Below, piece after piece: positions 55,787-63,126 of a DNA stretch of 64,000 bases. Made by a program: the position numbers and the translations under genes. Position 1 is the first letter of the stretch; every line of letters starts with the position of its first letter. This DNA comes from Bacteroidota bacterium (GTDB lineage Bacteria; Bacteroidota; Bacteroidia; Bacteroidales; UBA10428), in the NCBI GenBank assembly GCA_016699695.1, contig CP065006.1:3720001-3784000 (forward strand). The letters run 5' to 3'. Below the pieces are notes generated by a model. It had not been told where the DNA came from and did not search any database. It saw only the letters and a list, made by a program, of their open reading frames with translations.

Positions 55787-56207
55787 TAGCCTCCGGTTGA
55801 TAAATCACTTTTTCAATCATTACTTTTTGCTCGCCTTTAGGAGCTTTAAATGTAACCTCGTCTCCGGCCTTATAGCCCAATAAAGCACAGCCCAAAGGCG
55901 AAAGAACAGAAATTAGACCTTTTGAGAAATTGGCACTTTGAGGATATACTAAACGCAATTCCATAGTTTTACCAGTATCTAAAAAAACTACATTCATTAC
56001 TGAATTCATCGTCACAAAATCAGGAGTTATAAGCTTTGAATCTATTTTTAAGGCTTTTTGCAATTCAATACCAAGAAATTTTAAATATTCAGGGTCAACA
56101 CTTTTATTATCACGTAAAGTTTGAATAAGTTTAGTTAACCTTAAAAAATCCAACTGTGTTACTGTAATTGTAGTAACACTTTCAGTAATATTTCCTTTTT
56201 TTGCCAT
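55767..56207 (-). CDS. GreA/Rnk C-terminal-like protein 2
   Basis: 146 residues. It carries the same C-terminal domain as its neighbour: TMNSVMNVVFLDTGKTMELR, LVYPQSANFSKGLISVLSPL and GCALLGYKAGDEVTFKAPKG. Rnk-type proteins modulate RNA polymerase without the Gre coiled coil. The gene is the first of the minus-strand operon and is divergent from the MarR-like gene across 171 bp. Confidence 0.88.
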   Translation of the reverse strand: MAKKGNITESVTTITVTQLDFLRLTKLIQTLRDNKSVDPEYLKFLGIELQKALKIDSKLITPDFVTMNSVMNVVFLDTGKTMELRLVYPQSANFSKGLISVLSPLGCALLGYKAGDEVTFKAPKGEQKVMIEKVIYQPEANGEDLL

Positions 56208-56295
56208 AATACTTGCCCTTTCAATTGTGCCGAATGGTTTAATTTTCGGTAAAAACTTTATTTTAATGTATGTTTGTGTATATATAAAAACTTAA

Positions 56296-56340
56296 ATCCG
56301 ACACATAAATAAAACGGTTTCGATTTATATTTGTATCGGA
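56296..56340. promoter_or_regulatory. Divergent promoter region with ATCCGA/TCGGAT arms
   Basis: An ATCCGA...TCGGAT inverted pair spans 45 bp between the Rnk-like and MarR-like genes. A TATATTTG box at 56326-56333 lies 45 bp before the MarR ATG and fits TAnnTTTG. Regulation by the MarR-like protein is an inference. Confidence 0.4.
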
Positions 56341-56378
56341 TTCGATGCAAAGGTAAAAAACTTTTTTAGAATAAAAAA

Positions 56379-57077
56379 ATGGGGAACAAGTACAATTCAA
56401 TTAAGAGGTTGATAGAGCTTTGGGAAGCTTATGAAGAAGAAACAGACCAACAAGAATTACTTGAGTTTGCTGAATGGCTGACATTAAGGTTAAAAGAAAA
56501 ACCTGAATTAAACTTAAAACTGACCAAAAGGAGAGTTAAAAATGAAGAACCTGAGAAAGAGATGTTATTTAAAAAATTGGATGAGCCCATCAGGTTTTTA
56601 GAATATACTTCAAGAATATCAAGACTTCATGATTTTTACATCAAAAAATTTTTTAGTGACCTACCTATAAATAACCGATTGGAATATCTTTTTTTATATA
56701 CGGTAAGTAAAAGGAGAGAGGCAAAGAAAACGGAATTAATTAACACCCATCTGGTTGATTACACTACGGGAATGGATACCATAAAACGATTAGTTAATAA
56801 TGGGTTACTTGAAGAAATGCCTGATGAAGCAGACAAAAGAGCAAAATTATTAGTAATTACAAATGAAGGGAAAAAAGTCCTTGAATTATCTGGAAGAAAG
56901 ATTTCGGACGAAATTCAAATGTTTTTAGCTTGTATCAGCACGAATAAATGGAAAAAAACTTTATCTGTTTTTGAAGAAATAAACGAATTTCATTCCGGTA
57001 TTTATCAAACACACAATGATAAAACACCTGCTGAATTAATGAATTTAATGGATTCTTTAAAACATTTATACAGATAG
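56379..57077 (+). CDS. MarR-type winged-helix regulator
   Basis: 232 residues, longer than usual MarR proteins because of an N-terminal helical extension (about 1-85). The winged helix (about 100-175) has YLFLYTVSKRREAKKTELIN, TGMDTIKRLVNNGLLEEMPD and the wing DKRAKLLVITNEGKKVLELS, clearly MarR-like. It is the only plus-strand gene in its cassette and faces the Rnk-like operon, which it may control. Ligand unknown. Confidence 0.85.
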   Translation: MGNKYNSIKRLIELWEAYEEETDQQELLEFAEWLTLRLKEKPELNLKLTKRRVKNEEPEKEMLFKKLDEPIRFLEYTSRISRLHDFYIKKFFSDLPINNRLEYLFLYTVSKRREAKKTELINTHLVDYTTGMDTIKRLVNNGLLEEMPDEADKRAKLLVITNEGKKVLELSGRKISDEIQMFLACISTNKWKKTLSVFEEINEFHSGIYQTHNDKTPAELMNLMDSLKHLYR

Positions 57078-57111
57078 CACAATTTAAATGTCGGCACTGG
57101 TGCGGTGGTAG

Positions 57112-57178
57112 ATTGCAGCTCTTTTGCAAACCTTTGGGTTGAGCGTTGGCTCGTGCGGGTTTGCAAATGTGCTGCAAT
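57112..57178. repeat. Covarying hairpin element E6
   Basis: Outer stem ATTGCAGC/GCTGCAAT, internal loop TCTTTT against AAATGT, inner stem GCAAACC/GGTTTGC; the most extensively paired member. A further short palindrome TGCGCCCTTAAAGGCGCA follows at about 57210-57228. No gene between 57078 and 57350. Confidence 0.72.
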
Positions 57179-57350
57179 GTGCGTGGGCTATTGATAGGTG
57201 CGTATCCTAATGCGCCCTTAAAGGCGCAAAGAGCGTGGGCAAAAAAATTAAAATCCATGTGTAGGGGTTTCCAGATGCGGAAATCCTTTTTTATTTCTCT
57301 TTCAAATCAGTCGATAATTGTCGTCGAAGCGTTTTTTTAGGCTTGTTGCT

Positions 57351-57474
57351 AACGGTCGGCGGTATGAAACGTTGGGGTTTTCGGAGCTGCGTCTGTATCA
57401 CCCGTTACGAACCTTGATGCGAGGCAGAACGTTTGAATAACCACTTAACCCCCAATGTTTTATGACCGCTTGTT
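57351..57474 (-). other. attC-like cassette site S39
   Basis: AACGGTCGGCGGTATGAAAC to TTTATGACCGCTTGTTAG. GCGGTATGAAACGTTGGGG pairs with CCCCAATGTTTTATGACCGC. Confidence 0.84.
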
Positions 57475-57578
57475 AGCGCCTGGCCTTTTTTGTCTTTCGT
57501 TTATTATCAGTCAAATATAAACAATCTTTTCAATCGAAGCACTTCCGTTTCAAGGTGCGTTGGGGCGGGATGGGCTGG

Positions 57579-57638
57579 AAGGCTCTTTTGCAGCCTTTGG
57601 ATTGCAGGGTCGGCTTGTGGGGGCTGCAAATGTGCCTT
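57579..57638. repeat. Covarying hairpin element E7
   Basis: Outer stem AAGGC/GCCTT, internal loop TCTTTT against AAATGT, inner stem GCAGCC/GGCTGC. It lies about 90 bp before the second 21-nt repeat block. Confidence 0.7.
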
Positions 57639-57729
57639 ACAGCGAAGGGACGGGAGCGTTGGCGTGCCGATGAATTGTCCTTTTTTATATTTTAATCTTT
57701 ATCGCAAAAGTATCAATGAAGGGCGAACG

Positions 57730-57960
57730 GGTTTTAATCCAAAGCGAAAGGCATTTGATTTAGAGCGAAGACATTTTAATGCCACTCGAACGGGTTTTAA
57801 TGGTTATCATAGAGCGATTGATGACGATAGATTAGGTTTTAATGGCAATCATAACACGATTGATGATAATCATAAGGGTTTTAATTGAAATCATGGCGAT
57901 TTTAATGACAAACATAGCAGATTAAATGCCTTGCAAAATAATTTTGATGGTGTTGCATAA
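57730..57960. repeat. 21-nt periodic repeat block 2
   Basis: Eleven units of exactly 21 nt, each beginning with a variant of GGTTTTAAT or GCGATTGAT. In plus-strand frame the units read as heptapeptides with F/I-N/D at positions 3-4, but a TGA occurs in unit 8 while the repeat continues. It lies 87 bp before the plus-strand gene at 58048. Confidence 0.8.
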
Positions 57961-58047
57961 TTTTTATAACTTGTTCATCGTTATTTTGATAGTTCAATTA
58001 TTTAGATACTTAATCCACATTGTCCAACCCTTAAAAATTTAAAAAGT

Positions 58048-58983
58048 ATGAACAATTATCAAGAAAGCAAACTCAGTATGTATTTAGTGGTTCGTGATTA
58101 TATGACCACCAATGCAACTATCTTAACCCCGCTCCCTAACTTTGCTGCGAACCAAACTGCTTTTCAGAATGCGATTACCCAAATTCAGGCAAGCGGTGAA
58201 CAACAGAACTTTGACAAAACAGGTATTGCAGGAAGTAAAAGTCAATTGAAACAAACACTTGTAACCCTTGTTGCCGATGCTTCCCGTAAACTTACGGCTT
58301 ACGCTAAGTTTACTAACAATCAAACACTTTTGAGTGAAGTAAATTATAGCGAAAGCGACCTGAAACGGCGTGCAGACACAAATTTGCGTGATGCTGCACA
58401 GGGCATTTATGACCGTGCTCAACCAATCGTTGCTTCGTTGGCAACTTACGGGATTACTGCTGCAACCCAAACGACTTTATTAAACGCTATAAATGCGTTT
58501 AATACTGCCATACCTAAACCAAGATTAGGGATTACAGAGAAAAAACAATCAACCAGCCAGCTTGCTGCGCTCTTTAAAACTGCTGATACAGCTTTGGAAA
58601 ACATTGATACTGCGGTTGAAATTATTAGACTTACACAAGTTAATTTTTATAATGGCTACAAAGCAGCCAGAAAACTTGTATTGACTGGCGGCGGTAGTGT
58701 TTCGGTAAAAGGTATTGTTACCGATGCTTCAACTGGTGAACCTTTGAAATCTGCAACTTTAAAGTTTGCAACAAATGGAACAACTGCAAAACTTAAAGCG
58801 ACAAACGGTAATGGCGAAATAACCAAAAAAACTGCCGACAAAGGTGGTTTTATGATTAAAACGCTTGCCGAAGGCTCCTATCAGGTTGTTATCAGTAAAC
58901 CGGGATATAAGGAACAAACAGTTACGGTGAATGTGAGTGATGGGGAAATGAGTGTATTAGATATTAAACTTGATAAAGCATAA
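58048..58983 (+). CDS. Helical protein with C-terminal carboxypeptidase-regulatory-like domain
   Basis: 311 residues. The first 215 are helical and Ala/Thr/Asn-rich with no signal peptide (TLVTLVADASRKLTAYAKFT, LLNAINAFNTAIPKP). The last 90 (VSVKGIVTDASTGEPLKSAT to YKEQTVTVNVSDGEMSVLDI) are a clear CarboxypepD_reg-like beta-sandwich. The general plan resembles 51049-51795, which lacks the sandwich. The gene is transcribed against the array direction and is closed by a perfect terminator. Function unknown; link with the repeat block is inference. Confidence 0.78.
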   Translation: MNNYQESKLSMYLVVRDYMTTNATILTPLPNFAANQTAFQNAITQIQASGEQQNFDKTGIAGSKSQLKQTLVTLVADASRKLTAYAKFTNNQTLLSEVNYSESDLKRRADTNLRDAAQGIYDRAQPIVASLATYGITAATQTTLLNAINAFNTAIPKPRLGITEKKQSTSQLAALFKTADTALENIDTAVEIIRLTQVNFYNGYKAARKLVLTGGGSVSVKGIVTDASTGEPLKSATLKFATNGTTAKLKATNGNGEITKKTADKGGFMIKTLAEGSYQVVISKPGYKEQTVTVNVSDGEMSVLDIKLDKA

Positions 58984-59017
58984 AAAAAGAACCCTGAGCA
59001 ATCAGGGTCTTTTTTTC
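58984..59017. terminator. Bidirectional terminator
   Basis: ACCCTGA and TCAGGGT form a stem with loop GCAA. A7 precedes and T7 follows, so it can stop both the plus-strand 58048 gene and the minus-strand toxin/immunity pair. Confidence 0.9.
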
Positions 59018-59468
59018 ATATACCACCTTGCTTTAAATTTTCAACTTTAAAATAGTTGTTCAAACAATCATATTTAAATTCGATTTTACTACCACCACAG
59101 TTAACATAGTTAAAATTACCTCTTTTGTAATTAACTGTAAAATCAATAATATTCACAAAAATACGATTCTGATTTATGACTACAGGTTTAATTACTATTA
59201 GCTGAATGGCTTCCTTTGCTGATAGTTTCTTAATTTCATCTCTATTTGAATATGAAATTTTAAAATTATCGATTTGAGTGGGTAAATTTATTGTAGTTTG
59301 CTCATTGTACTCAACAATTACATTATTGCTACCATTATTGACATTGCTCTTTAAATACGCAATATGCAATTTTAGACTTTTGTAATAAATGTTTGTTGTG
59401 TCATTATATTCCTGTGAGAATGCAGAAATGCATGTCACTAAACCCAATATTATTAATATTTTTTTCAT
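59016..59468 (-). CDS. Putative immunity or partner protein of the JAMM protein
   Basis: 150 residues. A signal peptide (MKKILIILGLVTCISAFSQE) starts the protein, then a beta-rich sequence (IVEYNEQTTINLPTQIDNFK, NRIFVNIIDFTVNYKRGNFN) ends in KVENLKQGGI. Its ATG overlaps the stop of the upstream JAMM gene by 4 bp. Position and coupling fit an immunity protein in the periplasm, but no family is recognised. Confidence 0.6.
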   Translation of the reverse strand: MKKILIILGLVTCISAFSQEYNDTTNIYYKSLKLHIAYLKSNVNNGSNNVIVEYNEQTTINLPTQIDNFKISYSNRDEIKKLSAKEAIQLIVIKPVVINQNRIFVNIIDFTVNYKRGNFNYVNCGGSKIEFKYDCLNNYFKVENLKQGGI

Positions 59469-60505
59469 CGTTTAAAGTTTACAAATCTATTCATTGGAAT
59501 TGTTGCTACGACTCCACTACTATTATAAATATAAACTGTATTATTGCCTTTGCCAAAGACATAACCAGTATGACTTCCTGCATTTCTAATATCAGTTTGT
59601 GAAGGAGCTTGTGCAAAGCTATATGTAGTTGTTGTTCCTCCAATACTTGTACTAGCTCCTGACGAATTAGAATTACCTCCAACCACAACAGAACCACTTG
59701 GATGACTATGAAATGTTGAATTTGTATTAGAAGTAGTCGTAATGGTAACACTTGCCTCAGATTGTACTGATGGATTAGCGACATCACCAGGAGTTGCAAC
59801 AGTTACATTTCCATTTTTGTCTACTGCTCCTCCATATTCCCTATTATTATTTGCATCTGTCCCACCTCTTCCATTATCTTGACTAACAGCATCTGACATT
59901 GCTTGCCTAGTATCTTGAGAACCTTCAATTTCTACACTGTTTGAATATGCTGTATTATTTCCCGAAAAAGCATCACTATTGCCACTATTAGATTTAATGA
60001 ATGCTACTGTACTTTTATAATCTTTTTTAGATATACCTGCACTATTAGCTTTACTATCAAAATCTTTTTGGGTTGTTTTCATTGCATAAACTTTATTATC
60101 ATCTATGCCGTCATTACCTATCACGTTGCCTTTATTATCAATAAATTCACCTCGACCATCTGGGTCAACAAATAGGATTGGATTATTATAGCAGAATTTA
60201 TAAGGTGTCCAACTATAGTATTTTTCTGCCCAAGGGTCAACTGATAACCAGCGGCTTACATCACCTTTTGAAAATGAATAAGTATTATTACCTTCTTCAA
60301 TGAAAGCAACAATTTTATTGGTAATTGTATTAAAAAGTACAGTTCCAACTTGAACGACAGTATCATTGTAAAAGAATTCGTTAAACTGCCCATTACTTAA
60401 GGTCAAAAATTCTTTATCGTAACCGTACTGTTTTAATGGGTTTTGTGCATTTACCGAAATATATCCAATAAATACAAAAGCTCCTAATAATTTTAGTTTT
60501 CTCAT
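59465..60505 (-). CDS. RHS-type core remnant fused to a JAMM (MPN+) domain
   Basis: About 346 residues from MRKLKLLGAFVFIGYISVNA, chosen for the signal peptide. Residues about 80-125 (SRWLSVDPWAEKYYSWTPYK, FCYNNPILFVDPDGRGEF) are the end of an RHS core. The C-terminus has the JAMM zinc motif: TFHSHPSGSV and, after a Ser/Gly/Asn insert, APSQTDIRNA. JAMM proteins are isopeptidases or peptidases; in RHS-like proteins such domains act as polymorphic-toxin tips. The full RHS barrel is missing, so it may be a captured toxin end with its own signal peptide. Followed by its presumed immunity gene. Confidence 0.72.
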   Translation of the reverse strand: MRKLKLLGAFVFIGYISVNAQNPLKQYGYDKEFLTLSNGQFNEFFYNDTVVQVGTVLFNTITNKIVAFIEEGNNTYSFSKGDVSRWLSVDPWAEKYYSWTPYKFCYNNPILFVDPDGRGEFIDNKGNVIGNDGIDDNKVYAMKTTQKDFDSKANSAGISKKDYKSTVAFIKSNSGNSDAFSGNNTAYSNSVEIEGSQDTRQAMSDAVSQDNGRGGTDANNNREYGGAVDKNGNVTVATPGDVANPSVQSEASVTITTTSNTNSTFHSHPSGSVVVGGNSNSSGASTSIGGTTTTYSFAQAPSQTDIRNAGSHTGYVFGKGNNTVYIYNSSGVVATIPMNRFVNFKR

Positions 60506-60670
60506 AATTTCAGGATTATTTGTTTTCAAATTTATAAATTACTTTTTTATCTAAATATTTTTCTGGTTCTGTCTTTAATAATGTAAGCCATTTAATATAC
60601 ATTTCATCTTGAAAGCTTCCCCCAAAACAGTAGCGATTAAAAATATAGTTTAATCGTTAACTTTGGTAGA

Positions 60671-60937
60671 ATGAAAACAACAAAATTTACAGAGAGTCAA
60701 ATCATCAAGATTCAGAAAGAGCAGGACCAAGGCAAGAGTGTTTCGGATATCTGCCGGGAGCATGGTATAAGCCAACCAACTTTTTATCAGTGGAAATCAA
60801 AGTATTCAGGGATGGAGGTAACCCAGTTGAAAAGACTTAAGGAACTGGAACGAGAACTTTCGCAATACAAGAAGATTGTAGCTGAACAGGCGTTGCATAT
60901 TACGGTTTTAAAAGATGTAATTGAAAAAAAGCTCTAA
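60671..60937 (+). CDS. IS3-family OrfA
   Basis: 88 residues with the HTH_Tnp_1 helix-turn-helix (FTESQIIKIQKEQDQGKSVS, DICREHGISQPTFYQWKSKY) and a leucine-zipper-like coiled coil (LKRLKELERELSQYKKIVAE). OrfA binds the IS ends. Its 3' end has a GAAAAAAAG slippery run, where a -1 shift would fuse it to OrfB as in other IS3 elements. Confidence 0.92.
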   Translation: MKTTKFTESQIIKIQKEQDQGKSVSDICREHGISQPTFYQWKSKYSGMEVTQLKRLKELERELSQYKKIVAEQALHITVLKDVIEKKL

Positions 60938-60957
60938 GGCCTGCAGAGAAACGGGAA

Positions 60958-61845
60958 TTGGTAACCTATGCTCAACAAAGGCACACGTTGAGCATTCGGC
61001 AGGCCTGTGTGCTATTTAATATATACCAGAGTGTATATTATTATCAACCCATTGCGGGGAATGATCAGGAAATTAAGGACAAGCTGGCAGAACTAGCAGA
61101 GGTTCATCGCCGGTGGGGATTTTGGATGATGCACTATCACCTGCGGCAATTAAATCATTTCTGGAACCATAAAAGAGTTTATCGGGTTTATACCGAGATG
61201 AAGCTTAACTTGAGAAGAAAATGTAAAAGAAGGCTGCCATTGCGCCCGCAGGAGTCCTTGTTACAGCCGCTATTACCTAACTTAACCTGGAGCATGGATT
61301 TTATGCATGATGTGCTTAATAACGGAGTTAAATTCAGGACATTTAATGTAATCGATGATTTTAACCGGGAAGCTTTGACTATCACCTTAGGTACAAGTAT
61401 TACAAGTCTGCGGGTAATCAGGGAACTGGAACGATTAATCGACTGGAGAGGCAAACCCGAACACATAAGGGTTGATAATGGGCCGGAATTTATCGCCCAG
61501 GCTATGGAAGACTGGGCAAACGATAAGAATATAAAACTCAAGTTTATTCCCAAAGGAAAACCGCATAGAAATGGTTATGTAGAGCGATTCAACAGAAGCT
61601 ATCGTGAAGAAGTTCTGGATAGTTACCTATTTGAAAACATCCGACAGGCACAACTAATCTCAAATGCATGGCTATGGTCTTACAATAATGAGCGACCCCA
61701 TAGTTCGCTGATGTACCACACTCCGGTATCATTCCTATTGAAATATGGAAAACTTCACCGCCCACAAGGCCCAACAAAGTTTCCCACATTTCAACAGGAC
61801 ATAAACATTAATTTAAAAAGTTTAATTTTAAATGCTACTAATTAG
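60958..61845 (+). CDS. IS3-family OrfB (rve integrase core)
   Basis: 295 residues. The integrase core has TWSMDFMHDVLNNG (first Asp), IRVDNGPEFIAQAM (second Asp) and NGYVERFNRSYREEVLD (Glu). The frame is open upstream of the ATG (ALRPAEKREL), consistent with production of a fused OrfAB by frameshifting. It appears intact. Confidence 0.93.
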   Translation: MVTYAQQRHTLSIRQACVLFNIYQSVYYYQPIAGNDQEIKDKLAELAEVHRRWGFWMMHYHLRQLNHFWNHKRVYRVYTEMKLNLRRKCKRRLPLRPQESLLQPLLPNLTWSMDFMHDVLNNGVKFRTFNVIDDFNREALTITLGTSITSLRVIRELERLIDWRGKPEHIRVDNGPEFIAQAMEDWANDKNIKLKFIPKGKPHRNGYVERFNRSYREEVLDSYLFENIRQAQLISNAWLWSYNNERPHSSLMYHTPVSFLLKYGKLHRPQGPTKFPTFQQDININLKSLILNATN

Positions 61846-61857
61846 GGGAAGCTTTCA

Positions 61858-61891
61858 CAGGTGTCACGGTTTTGATGCCATTGCACGCAAC
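61858..61891 (-). repeat. N2 cassette remnant
   Basis: The last 34 bp of an N2 cassette (CAGGTGTCACGG to TGCACGCAAC) directly abut the IS3 right end. The rest of that N2 copy is gone. Confidence 0.8.
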
Positions 61892-62011
61892 GGTACGCCA
61901 ATATGAGCAGGCTGGGCTTAAAACCGCCAACCCAAAAAACCAGCGATACCGCGGATTAAATATACAAACTTTTCTATTTCTGCAACCCCCAGCTTGCTTA
62001 TATTGGCTGTT
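61889..62011 (-). other. attC-like cassette site S40 (N1-type)
   Basis: AACGGTACGCCAATATGAGC to TATATTGGCTGTTATAG, loop variant of S26. Confidence 0.87.
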
Positions 62012-62463
62012 ATAGCCTGGTGGCGGCGTGTTAAAAGCGCAAAGCTATATGGGCGCACAAGGTTTGGAACATCATTTTGCCCCCGGAACCGGATTTAATT
62101 GCTATCTCATCTATCTGCCGGGCATTTAATAGCTGCAGGACTTGTCAGGGTGCAAAGCAAAGTGGCGGAAAAGTTGTTTCAAAAACCATTAGCCAAACCA
62201 TTGGCTCAGAGGCTGAGTAAATGGTTATTATTAAGCAGACAAAAGGCTTTATTGCCAAAAGAGCCAAAGCTTACTCATGGTTTTGGAATTGGGTTTTGAA
62301 CTTTACCCAAGTTTTGTGACACTTTGCAATCCGTTACAATAGCGCTCCAATTAAATGAAGGGGTGGGACTGGGGCATGCAAAATGTGTTATCAAACCGGA
62401 GCTAACTTAGATGCACTATCAGTAAAATGACCTTAAAATTGGCAGGTGACACTTGGCTGTAAC
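62009..62463 (-). repeat. N1 gene-less cassette, copy k
   Basis: 455 bp, like copy b apart from a few substitutions (for example TTATTAAGCAGAC). Confidence 0.83.
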
Positions 62464-62582
62464 GTTGGCGGTATGAAATGTTGGGGAGTTCGTGGACGCT
62501 TCTCTATCAACCGATAGAGAACTTGCCAGCGAGCGATGCACTTGGCATACCACTTAAACCCCAATATTTTATACCGCGTGTT
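62461..62582 (-). other. attC-like cassette site S41
   Basis: AACGTTGGCGGTATGAAATG to TTTTATACCGCGTGTTAG. GCGGTATGAAATGTTGGGG pairs with CCCCAATATTTTATACCGC. Confidence 0.85.
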
Positions 62583-62607
62583 AGCAGTTGCCCTTTTTTC
62601 AACTCGT

Positions 62608-63126
62608 CTATAAGTCAAACATTTCCTTTGCTTTTTTCCAATTCTTTTTCAGAATCGGCTTACTCACACTTGTCTCACCGTTGGATGGTTCACCTGAAAA
62701 GTGGCAAAACTTTTCTGCATAGTCAGGGTCACTATATTTGCTCCAAGATTTAAACGCTTCATAACACATTGGTTTTTCAACATTGAATGGAATTTCTACT
62801 CCTGTCCTTATGCAATAACCTGTCAATTTACTATTGCTATTTTTAGATTCTGTTTTTACAGCTATTTGTTGTTTAGTTGTATCAGCTTTTTTATCAATTA
62901 TAGGATTCTGTTTAGCATTGCTACTATTGAGTTCAAAGGGCTTATCGTTGCTGTTTTCTTCGATAAATTTAACATGTTCCAATGCCTTAGAATATATTTC
63001 TTGGTCGTCAGGATTTGTAGTGTCGTATAAAACGCCCATTTCCTTATTGTTAATCATTGAGTACTCATAGAAGTTAAGCGAGGTGATAATTAACTTAGTG
63101 TCATTCAAGTAACATTTCGCATGTAT
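62608..63126 (-). pseudogene. PLD-like protein, N-terminus removed by IS3-family element
   Basis: The frame begins at the IS edge within the HKD motif (IHAKCYLNDTKLIITSLNFY) and continues to KKNWKKAKEMFDL. It is a paralogue of 1601-2320, sharing GYCIRTGVEIPFN and CHFSGEPSNGETSVSKPILK. Everything before the catalytic His is missing, so the protein is probably inactive, although an internal ATG (MNDTKLIITSLN region) keeps 166 codons open. The cassette end beyond the IS lies outside the window. Confidence 0.82.

Larger units (their letters stand above)
50564..57353 (-). other. Large 6.8-kb multi-gene cassette
   Basis: The ends GTTAGCAAC and GTTGCTAAC match, the same pair as the BspA-like cassette. 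E5 and E6 lie at the edges. It contains seven minus-strand genes and one divergent plus-strand gene, so its internal organisation differs from ordinary cassettes. A chromosomal island captured between two sites is an alternative. Confidence 0.55.
60610..61857 (+). mobile_element. IS3-family insertion sequence
   Basis: 1248 bp with perfect 13-bp ends TGAAAGCTTCCCC and GGGGAAGCTTTCA. The flanks TCT and CAG do not match, so there is no target duplication. The right flank is the end of an N2 cassette while the left flank is not. Confidence 0.9.

Noticed and set aside
57490..57888. 132-codon plus-strand frame covering hairpin E7 and the 21-nt repeats
   Set aside because: An in-frame TGA ends it while the repeat pattern continues for three more units, and the frame starts inside unrelated cassette-leader DNA.
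1463..62582. CRISPR array
   Set aside because: The repeats are 121-127 bp, diverse, and separated by 0.4-7 kb units carrying genes; no cas genes or short regular spacers.
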